A stretch of DNA of 5,660 nucleotides, taken from NCBI GenBank assembly GCA_913009925.1, contig CAJVWY010000083.1, forward strand, positions 1 through 5,660, written 5' to 3'. The position numbers were made by a program, and so were the translations under genes. Below, piece after piece: positions 1 to 4,821 of the stretch. This stretch comes from an uncultured bacterium. Lineage in GTDB: Bacteria; Actinomycetota; Thermoleophilia; BMS3ABIN01. A model generated the notes under the pieces. The model worked only from the letters and a program-made list of their open reading frames with translations. It was not told the origin of the DNA and did no database searches. Position 1 is the stretch's first letter. Every line of letters starts with the position of its first letter.

Positions 1-86
1 AGCGACAGACCGCTATCGGCCGCCACCGCATCACAGACGGTACGGCCCATGCGCCCCAATGCCCCGATGACCATTACGCTAATCAT
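1..86 (-). CDS. dapB: 4-hydroxy-tetrahydrodipicolinate reductase, N-terminal fragment (cut by window edge)
   Basis: Only the first 28 codons are present; the gene continues past the left edge. The ATG at 86-84 is preceded by GGAGG with a 4-base gap, which fixes the start. The translation opens MISVMVIGALGRMGRTVCDA, the beta-strand plus GAxGRMG dinucleotide-binding loop (residues 8-14) that begins DapB proteins. DapB reduces 4-hydroxy-tetrahydrodipicolinate with NAD(P)H in the cytoplasmic lysine/diaminopimelate pathway. The catalytic HH-K region lies outside the window, so the call rests on the N-terminal motif alone. It sits 44 bases downstream of the polyprenyl synthase gene on the same strand, with no terminator-like hairpin between them, so read-through from the quinone genes is plausible. 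Other Rossmann proteins can share a GxxGRMG loop, but the whole start matches DapB well. Confidence 0.85.
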   Translation of the reverse strand, partial: MISVMVIGALGRMGRTVCDAVAADSGLS

Positions 87-90
87 TTGA

Positions 91-95
91 CCTCC
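91..95 (-). promoter_or_regulatory. Shine-Dalgarno of dapB
   Basis: On the minus strand this reads GGAGG (within CTGGGAGGTC), 4 bases before the dapB ATG. It is the strongest ribosome binding site near the quinone genes. It suggests that dapB is initiated independently rather than by the stop-start coupling used by the genes upstream. Confidence 0.7.
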
Positions 96-130
96 CAGTC
101 GCTATAATCTTGGCTCCGCCGCCGCGCCCA

Positions 131-1147
131 TCATGTACTCCTGTCCACCGTCGCCGCGGCGATCAGTTCCAGCGGCTCCGTATCGATAACCCCTTCAACC
201 AGGGAAAGCGCCCTGGCGGCCTGTTCCACGTACCCTTCCGCCTGGCGCCGCGCCGACTCCAGGCCACCGCTCAGTCGCACGCGTCGACAGATTTCCGTGA
301 TCCGTGCCTCATCCAGGTCCCCGGCCAGCAGCGGCGCCAGCCCCCTATCCTGCTCCATGGCCAGAATCAGGGGAAGTGTGACCGTGCCGTCCCGCAGGTC
401 GACGCCGGAGAGCTTTCCGGTGAGTTCTCCGTCTCCTGAAAAATCAAGGATATCATCAGATATCTGAAACGCCAGCCCGATACAGCTGCCGAAGCGGCCC
501 ATAGCCTCCACTACCTCGTCTCCACAGCCGGACAACAGGGCTCCCAGCCGACAGGATGTGGCGAACAGACTGGATGTCTTCAGGCGGCACCGCTCCTCAT
601 AGTCCTGCCGGGTAAGGGAAAAATCGCCGGCGGCGGCCATCTGCATCAGCTCACCGCGGCTCAGATCCAGGCTGGTGGATGCCAGCAGGGAAACGGAGCG
701 GGCTGAACCGGTGGCGGAAAGCACATCGAAGGCGGAGGAAAACAGGTAATCACCGGCGGCTATGCTCACGCCCGGACCGTACCGTGAAACCACGGTGGGC
801 TCCCCCCGCCGCAGTTCGGCGCCGTCCAGTACATCGTCGTGTACCAGAGTTGCCATATGGACCATCTCCACCGCTACCGCGGCGACATAATGGTCCTCGC
901 CCGGCTCGTACCCCTTGCGGGCGGACAGGAAGACCAGCAGGGGACGCAAGCGCTTGCCTCCGGCGGCCAGGGTCATGGTGGAGGAGCTCTCCAGGCTGCC
1001 GCCGGGTTGTCCCGTTATCCCGGCCATGCGGCGCTCGCATTCAGCAAGATATGGCGCGAACCGGTGCAAGTAACGCGACCTGAACAGGTCGAGCGCGCTC
1101 CCCTTGACCCCGTCCGTAGCGCCGGCCTTCTGCCCGGAAGCGCTCAT
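131..1147 (-). CDS. trans-polyprenyl diphosphate synthase (long-chain, menaquinone side chain; HepT/IspB-like)
   Basis: This 338-residue protein is typical in length for the homomeric trans-polyprenyl synthases that condense isopentenyl diphosphate onto an allylic primer. The visible motifs are GGKRLRP at 63-69, the first aspartate-rich motif DDVLD at 104-108 followed by Arg113-Arg114, Lys190-Thr191, the second aspartate motif DDILD at 231-235 and a GK-SGVDLRDG-TLPL stretch at about 244-260. The residue five positions before the first Asp of the first motif is alanine (Ala99). In this family a small residue there permits long products, whereas short-chain GGPP synthases carry an aromatic. The exact chain length cannot be read from sequence. 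The ATG at 1147 overlaps the menG stop as ATGA, implying translational coupling. The order menG then polyprenyl synthase recalls the hepS-menG-hepT cluster of Bacillus subtilis, but no HepS partner is present, so a one-component enzyme is inferred. Confidence 0.93.
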   Translation of the reverse strand: MSASGQKAGATDGVKGSALDLFRSRYLHRFAPYLAECERRMAGITGQPGGSLESSSTMTLAAGGKRLRPLLVFLSARKGYEPGEDHYVAAVAVEMVHMATLVHDDVLDGAELRRGEPTVVSRYGPGVSIAAGDYLFSSAFDVLSATGSARSVSLLASTSLDLSRGELMQMAAAGDFSLTRQDYEERCRLKTSSLFATSCRLGALLSGCGDEVVEAMGRFGSCIGLAFQISDDILDFSGDGELTGKLSGVDLRDGTVTLPLILAMEQDRGLAPLLAGDLDEARITEICRRVRLSGGLESARRQAEGYVEQAARALSLVEGVIDTEPLELIAAATVDRST

Positions 1148-1869
1148 GCGGTGCCCCAGTGCAAGGCGATGATGCTGCCCGCCAGCAAACGGTAAGATAC
1201 GTTGCTCAAACCGGCTCCCTCCATCACCCGGGTCAGCCGGGGCGCCGGCGGGAACCGCCTCACCGAGGCGGGGAGGTAGGAGTAGGCGGTAGCGTCACGG
1301 GAGATCAGCCGGCCCAGCGCCGGCACCATGCGGTCGAACCAGATACTGAAGAAGCCGCTGAAAGGCTGGCGCGTCGGCTGGGTTATCTCCAGGCACACCA
1401 CCTTCCCGCCGGGACGGGTGACCCGCGCCATCTCGGCGAACACCCGGTCCAGGTCGGGGATGTTGCGAACGCCAAAACCCACGGTCACGGCATCGAAACC
1501 GCCATCAGCGAACTCCAGCTGCGTGGCGTCGCCCCATCGGAAATCGATAGGCGCTCCCTTCCTCTGTGCCTTTTCCCGCGCCACAGCCAGCATGCGCTGG
1601 CTGAAATCGATCCCGGTCACCGAACCCGTGGCCCCGGTCTTTCCGTAGAGGGCCAGGGCGAAATCGCCGGTGCCGCAACAGACATCGAGAGCCTTGTCTC
1701 CCTCGCCGACTCCGGCCGCTTCCACGCCCAGCCGCCGCCACTGGTGATGCATGCCCACGGTCATGAAGCTGTTCATAAGGTCATACCGGCGGGCGATGCC
1801 GCCGAACATATTGCGCACCCGCCCCGGCTCGGGGTCAGCCAGGCTCGGTTGCCTGGCGCCGGTGTTCAT
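1144..1869 (-). CDS. menG: demethylmenaquinone methyltransferase (MenG/UbiE family)
   Basis: The 241-residue, cytoplasmic or membrane-associated class I SAM methyltransferase would C-methylate demethylmenaquinone in the last step of menaquinone synthesis. The family N-terminal signature runs from Val18 (VRNMFGGIARRYDLMN, then MTVGMHHQWRR to 46). The SAM-binding motif I is LDVCCGTGDFAL at 61-72, an acidic motif II is at Asp88 (GIDFSQRML), the motif GDATQLEFADGGFD is at 113-126, and the UbiE-type GVRNIPD is at 133-139. The C-terminal YLPASVRRFP at 198-207 and SIIALHWG at 232-239 also fit. Length and motif order match full-length UbiE/MenG. The ATG at 1869 overlaps the ubiX stop as ATGA, with a GGGGGAAGG purine run just upstream, and the 3' end overlaps the next start in the same way. 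The ubiquinone role of UbiE cannot be excluded from sequence, but no ubiquinone hydroxylase lies nearby, so MenG is preferred. Confidence 0.94.
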   Translation of the reverse strand: MNTGARQPSLADPEPGRVRNMFGGIARRYDLMNSFMTVGMHHQWRRLGVEAAGVGEGDKALDVCCGTGDFALALYGKTGATGSVTGIDFSQRMLAVAREKAQRKGAPIDFRWGDATQLEFADGGFDAVTVGFGVRNIPDLDRVFAEMARVTRPGGKVVCLEITQPTRQPFSGFFSIWFDRMVPALGRLISRDATAYSYLPASVRRFPPAPRLTRVMEGAGLSNVSYRLLAGSIIALHWGTA

Positions 1870-2471
1870 CCTTCCCCCTGCCAGCGGCGGAACAGTTCAT
1901 GACGGATGCCTGCGGCGTCAAGCACCTTGCCCGCCACGAAGTCAGCCAGATCATCGATGGTCTCCGGCCGGTGATAGTAGGCCGGCATGGCCGGCACCAA
2001 CAGAGCTCCGGCCCGCCGGACCCTCAACATATTGCGCAGATGGATGTCGCTGAGCGGAGTCTCACGCGGCACCAGCGCCAGTGTCCTCGATTCCTTGAGC
2101 ATGACGTCGGCAACCCGGTGAATGAGGTTGCGGGTGACGCCGGAGGCTATGCAAGCCAGTGATGACATAGAACAGGGGCAGACGATAGCAGCCTCCGCCA
2201 GAGAGCTGCCGCTGGCCAGTTCATTGCCCATCTCCTGCGGCGCCGCCAGATTCTCCAGCGAGTGTGAGAGGCCGTAGCGCTCAGCAAAGTGCGCGACCAC
2301 CTCCTGCCGCGACGGCGAAGCGCCGCCGTCATCCTCCTCGGCACGTATCACCTCGATGGCTCCGTCGGAGAAACAGGTGGTCACTTCATGTCCCAGGCCC
2401 TCCAGGGCCCGTAGGAGGCGGCCCCCGTATATGGTGCCGCTGGCCCCGCAGATACCAACAAAGATCTTCAT
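1866..2471 (-). CDS. ubiX: UbiX-family flavin prenyltransferase
   Basis: UbiX joins dimethylallyl phosphate to FMN to make prenylated FMN, the cofactor of UbiD-type decarboxylases. The 201-residue protein is full length. It shows the Rossmann GASGTIYGG loop (9-17, with Ser11), Glu45/Glu46 in RAEED, CPCSMSSLACIASG (98-111), NLIHRVAD (115-122, Arg119), Lys126, RETPLSDIH (136-144, Arg136-Glu137) and PAYYHRP (163-169, Tyr166). Lys126, Arg136, Glu137 and Tyr166 line up with Pseudomonas UbiX Lys129, Arg139, Glu140 and Tyr169 at a constant offset, so the catalytic set looks intact. The ATG at 2471 has only a weak AAGG upstream; no better start is evident. It begins 26 bases after the signalling gene and overlaps menG by 4 bases. 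A UbiX next to menG suggests its prenyl-FMN serves a menaquinone-pathway decarboxylase, as reported for the futalosine route; the UbiD partner must be encoded elsewhere. Confidence 0.95.
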   Translation of the reverse strand: MKIFVGICGASGTIYGGRLLRALEGLGHEVTTCFSDGAIEVIRAEEDDGGASPSRQEVVAHFAERYGLSHSLENLAAPQEMGNELASGSSLAEAAIVCPCSMSSLACIASGVTRNLIHRVADVMLKESRTLALVPRETPLSDIHLRNMLRVRRAGALLVPAMPAYYHRPETIDDLADFVAGKVLDAAGIRHELFRRWQGEG

Positions 2472-2497
2472 CAGGCCTTAGAGTCTAGCATAAAGAA

Positions 2498-4603
2498 TCA
2501 GGCCGGAGCGGCCCCGGTGGCGATGACCACCTTGTCCCCTCCCAGGCGCGCCTCACGCAGGGCGCCTTCCGCCTTCTCCAGCAGAGAGGCGGCATCGACC
2601 GCATGGGAGGGATATTCGGCCATCCCCATACGAACGTCGACGGCAGACGACCCGTCTTCTCCGGCCGGCAGTGCTTTCCCCAGCAGGTCGCGTATCCTTT
2701 GGGCCAACCGTTTGGCATCCATATCATCTCCGTGGCCATCGGCCTCCATCTCGGGCATGAGTACGGCGAACTCCACGGCGCTGTAGCGCGCGACCATGTC
2801 GATGCTCCTGACTGCTGCCTTGAGCTCGCGGGAGACCATCCTGATGCCATTATCAACACCGCCGTCTGTGCGGCTCCCGCGCAGGCGGTCGAACCCTTCG
2901 ATGTCGAGTATGAGGATGGAGACCGGACGCTGGAAACGCTCGCTCCTGGCCACCTCCCTAACCGTAGCCTCGTACAGGAAACGGTGGTTGTACAGGCCGC
3001 TGGGGCCATCCCTGAGCGCACCGCTTCTCGCCTCCTGCAGCAGGCGGGCGCTGTCCAGCATCACCCCCAGCTGTTTTATCAATGGCTTGAGCATGTCGGC
3101 GTCCTCTGGAGAGAAAGCGTCCTTGTTCCGGCTTCCCAGGTTGAGGGTTCCCAGTACCTCACCTTTGGAGATCAGGGGAAAGATGGCTGAGGAGCAGATA
3201 CCCTCTTCCACCAGCAGCTTGTCCGCCGGGTAGTCCTTGCCCGTTATCTCCTGACGCAGACAGCAGCGCCGTTCATCGATGACCTTGCCGAAGGGAAGGG
3301 CATGCTTGGGCAGCCTCAGGCCGCTGGTGAGCCATGTCCTGGGAGCGCTGGTCTCCATGGCGACGATCTCGAACTCCTCCGATTCCGGATGCCAGATCGC
3401 CAGACTGGCGCGGTCGAAGTCCAATATCTTTTCAGCCAGTTTGACGAAGGAGGTGTAGACGCTGACGATACCGCCACGGGCATCGATATCCTCGGCCAGC
3501 TCCGTGATCAGCTCCACCTGCTCCCGGTCGCGGTCGAGCTCGCTCACCAGCTGCGCGTTCTCCACTGTGGCGGCGATGCGGTTGGCCGCGATGCACAGGG
3601 TATTCTTTTCCTCCTCCGTGTATTTATGGGATACCAGGGTTGCCAGCGTCAACATACCCAACGGCCGCTCCAGGCCGCGCAGGGGGATGCAGATGAGCGT
3701 CTTGGCCCCCTGTTTCTGCAAGTATGAACCGGTTATACGGGTGTCGGTGGATATATCCTCGGCGACGACGATCATATTGGCGGCGTATGCCTGTCCGATA
3801 ATCCCTTCTCCCATGCGGACGGTCATCGCCTCAGCCGCATCCTTCTCCAGGCCGTAAGAGGTACGCACCACAAGTTTTTCGCCGGCCCTGTCGGGCAAAG
3901 ATACCAGCCCCAGGTCGGCGCCGGCGAACGAGGCCACCGACTCCAGCAGGTTCTGCAGCAATTCGCCCAGATGGATGGATGACACGGCCGCCTCGGATAG
4001 GGTCACCAGCCCGGCCAGTTTCTCGCTGCGCGCCTGTGAGGACGCGTAGGCCTTCTCCAGTTCCTCCTCCCTCTCACCCAGCAGATGGCTCATGATGTAG
4101 AAGTTCTCGGTTATCTCCTTGACCGGATTAGCCGTCGCTTCCCTGTAGATATCGCACAGGCGGCAGTCCTGAAGTTTTTTGGCGAATTTACCCTGGACCG
4201 AACCGCGGCAGAACGTGCCCGCTATCAGCCAGCAGCGGGCGTTCTCCACGCCGAATACCGGACACTCCTCATTGTCGCAGCCCATCTTGCGCCAGCAGGT
4301 GGGCAGGACGGCCTCTTCCAGCATGAGGCTCCATCGTTTCTTCTGTGTGACCGTGAGCATCAGCTGGTTCACCCGGTTGCGAGCATCATCCAGACTGCTT
4401 CCCCAGCTAAACAGGGCGTTCTCGCGCCTGGCCAGCAGTATCATGGCGACCACCAGCACGGGGATGAAAAAGGAGATCAGGACATTATGATAAGCGACAC
4501 CCAGGACCTCCAGCAGTCCATGGGTGCCTATTATGAGTATGCCCATGGCGATTCCCGCCACGCCATACAGTATAATTCGGGTCTTGCCGAAGCCGATGTC
4601 CAA
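2498..4603 (-). CDS. membrane-anchored two-CW / GAF / GAF / degenerate GGDEF signalling protein
   Basis: Residues are numbered from the upstream TTG at 4648; subtract 15 for the preferred start. Two hydrophobic segments at about 25-47 and 54-73 form an N-terminal membrane hairpin. A cysteine-rich two-CW segment follows, with C118-W119, C124, C129, C139-W140, C147, C162 and C165. A short charged coiled-coil-like stretch (188-215) leads to GAF1 (about 212-367) and GAF2 (about 378-538), which are small-molecule or redox sensing folds. The C-terminal GGDEF-like domain (about 545-710) keeps SGLYN (550-554) and the first Asp (Asp582), but the signature is SAVEF (623-627) and the nucleotide-binding Asn region is not conserved. 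The inhibitory-site motif RSID (614-617) sits at the canonical distance. A diguanylate cyclase is therefore unlikely; a c-di-GMP receptor or scaffold is inferred. The frame is open to a TTG at 4648, but that codon has no Shine-Dalgarno and lies about 3 bases from a predicted transcription start, whereas the TTG at 4603 follows AGGGAGG. The gene ends 26 bases before ubiX and is probably co-transcribed with it. Confidence 0.88.
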   Translation of the reverse strand: MDIGFGKTRIILYGVAGIAMGILIIGTHGLLEVLGVAYHNVLISFFIPVLVVAMILLARRENALFSWGSSLDDARNRVNQLMLTVTQKKRWSLMLEEAVLPTCWRKMGCDNEECPVFGVENARCWLIAGTFCRGSVQGKFAKKLQDCRLCDIYREATANPVKEITENFYIMSHLLGEREEELEKAYASSQARSEKLAGLVTLSEAAVSSIHLGELLQNLLESVASFAGADLGLVSLPDRAGEKLVVRTSYGLEKDAAEAMTVRMGEGIIGQAYAANMIVVAEDISTDTRITGSYLQKQGAKTLICIPLRGLERPLGMLTLATLVSHKYTEEEKNTLCIAANRIAATVENAQLVSELDRDREQVELITELAEDIDARGGIVSVYTSFVKLAEKILDFDRASLAIWHPESEEFEIVAMETSAPRTWLTSGLRLPKHALPFGKVIDERRCCLRQEITGKDYPADKLLVEEGICSSAIFPLISKGEVLGTLNLGSRNKDAFSPEDADMLKPLIKQLGVMLDSARLLQEARSGALRDGPSGLYNHRFLYEATVREVARSERFQRPVSILILDIEGFDRLRGSRTDGGVDNGIRMVSRELKAAVRSIDMVARYSAVEFAVLMPEMEADGHGDDMDAKRLAQRIRDLLGKALPAGEDGSSAVDVRMGMAEYPSHAVDAASLLEKAEGALREARLGGDKVVIATGAAPA

Positions 4604-4614
4604 TTTCCGAATAT

Positions 4615-4621
4615 CCTCCCT
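4615..4621 (-). promoter_or_regulatory. Shine-Dalgarno deciding the start of the signalling gene
   Basis: The minus strand reads AGGGAGG here, 11 bases before an in-frame TTG at 4603-4601. The only other possible start, the TTG at 4648-4646, lies two codons after an in-frame TAA and has no purine-rich sequence upstream. The shorter 701-residue product still contains both membrane segments and every domain. The spacing is at the long end of normal, so the choice is likely rather than certain. Confidence 0.5.
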
Positions 4622-4657
4622 GCGCAGGTAGTTTATCTTTCCAACCAATGATTAGCA

Positions 4658-4686
4658 AATACAGATATAGCTATTAAAAATATCAA
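4658..4686 (-). promoter_or_regulatory. candidate sigma70-type promoter for the signalling-quinone operon
   Basis: On the minus strand TTGATA (4686-4681, five of six consensus bases) is followed after 17 bases by TGTATT (4663-4658, four of six). The surrounding 4652-4687 stretch is the most AT-rich part of the window. Transcription would start near 4651, giving a leader of about 48 bases before the preferred TTG start. The -35 element abuts the inverted-repeat operator region, so the same regulator could act on it. Prediction from consensus matching only. Confidence 0.4.
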
Positions 4687-4698
4687 TACCCCTACCTA

Positions 4699-4728
4699 TT
4701 GACGATACCTTACGGGGTATGGTATCGT
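4699..4728 (+). promoter_or_regulatory. candidate rightward promoter with operator in the spacer
   Basis: TTGACG (4699-4704, five of six) and TATCGT (4723-4728, four of six) are separated by 18 bases, and the spacer is almost entirely a CsoR-like inverted repeat. An operator filling the -35/-10 spacer is a common arrangement for repressed metal-response promoters. Transcription would begin near 4734-4736 and proceed away from the signalling gene toward the hairpin at 4782-4812. No conventional gene lies downstream on this strand. Confidence 0.35.
4702..4728. promoter_or_regulatory. inverted-repeat operator resembling a CsoR-family (copper) site
   Basis: ACGATACC (4702-4709) and GGTATCGT (4721-4728) are perfect 8-base inverted arms around 11 bases. 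A second GGTAT at 4716-4720 gives an alternative closer pairing with ATACC. The core ATACCTTACGGGGTATGGTA closely resembles, from memory, the Bacillus subtilis CsoR operator at copZA (TACCCTACGGGGGTATGGTA), with one G fewer and one C-to-T change. A further ATACCCC half-site (4686-4692) can pair with GGGGTAT (4714-4720). It lies between two divergent promoter candidates. The inverted repeat is seen directly; assignment to CsoR is inference, and no csoR or copper gene is in the window. Confidence 0.5.
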
Positions 4729-4734
4729 TCGCTT

Positions 4735-4816
4735 AGGAAGAAAGGTGCCCAAACCTTTCAACCCCCCACCCCCCCTAGTGGAAAGCCCCAGTGCCGGCTA
4801 GCCTGGGGCTTTTTCC
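4735..4816 (+). ncRNA. candidate C-rich small RNA (or leader) with intrinsic terminator
   Basis: Downstream of the rightward promoter candidate, about 80 bases hold a 7-bp hairpin (GAAAGGT 4740-4746 with ACCTTTC 4753-4759, 6-base loop), a tract of six C, one A and seven C (4762-4775), and the 10-bp terminator hairpin. Promoter, short structured body, exposed C-tract and terminator are the layout of trans-acting small RNAs whose C-rich loops pair with G-rich Shine-Dalgarno sequences, as known for FsrA in Bacillus or RsaE in Staphylococcus. A GTG-initiated 18-codon frame (4745-4801) with a spaced AGGA overlaps it, so a leader peptide is an alternative. It could also be non-functional sequence. 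Its 3' end would be antisense to at most the tail of the lepA transcript. Confidence 0.3.
4782..4814. terminator. intrinsic terminator hairpin between lepA and the signalling gene
   Basis: AAAGCCCCAG (4782-4791) pairs perfectly with CTGGGGCTTT (4803-4812) around an 11-base loop, giving a 10-bp stem. Read rightward, the stem ends in TTTTT and then CCTTTCCC, a good terminator tail. Read leftward, it lies 9 bases after the lepA stop, but only the TTT of the stem itself is available before CCACTAG and a G-rich run, so termination of lepA would be weaker. A shared bidirectional terminator is the simplest reading. Confidence 0.8.
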
Positions 4817-4821
4817 TTTCC

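Noticed and set aside
103..108. Perfect TATAAT on the plus strand between the polyprenyl synthase and dapB
   Set aside because: The only TTGACC-like box (87-92) is 10 bases away, too close for a promoter, and the sequence downstream is only the antisense strand of the polyprenyl synthase gene. On the minus strand no paired -35 is seen for a dapB promoter.
1159..1902. 247-codon open frame on the plus strand opposite menG
   Set aside because: It is fully antisense to an unmistakable methyltransferase, has a low-complexity His/Arg/Gly/Pro-rich translation, and matches no recognisable family; high GC at third positions makes such shadow frames common.
2498..4648. Frameshift or pseudogene explanation for the degenerate GGDEF domain
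   Set aside because: The frame is continuous for over 700 codons, the flanking GGDEF-fold motifs (SGLYN, Asp582, RSID, MGMAEYP) are in register, and the domain reaches a normal C-terminus; loss is limited to active-site residues.
4085..4651. 188-codon open frame on the plus strand opposite the signalling gene
   Set aside because: It lies antisense to the membrane and two-CW region, and its translation has no domain logic or convincing ribosome binding site.
4740..4812. Member of the actinobacterial 6C RNA class
   Set aside because: That class carries runs of at least six C inside two hairpin loops. Here the main C-tract lies between two stems; a weak 4-bp CCAC/GTGG hairpin would put six C in one loop only, so the match is not good enough to name.
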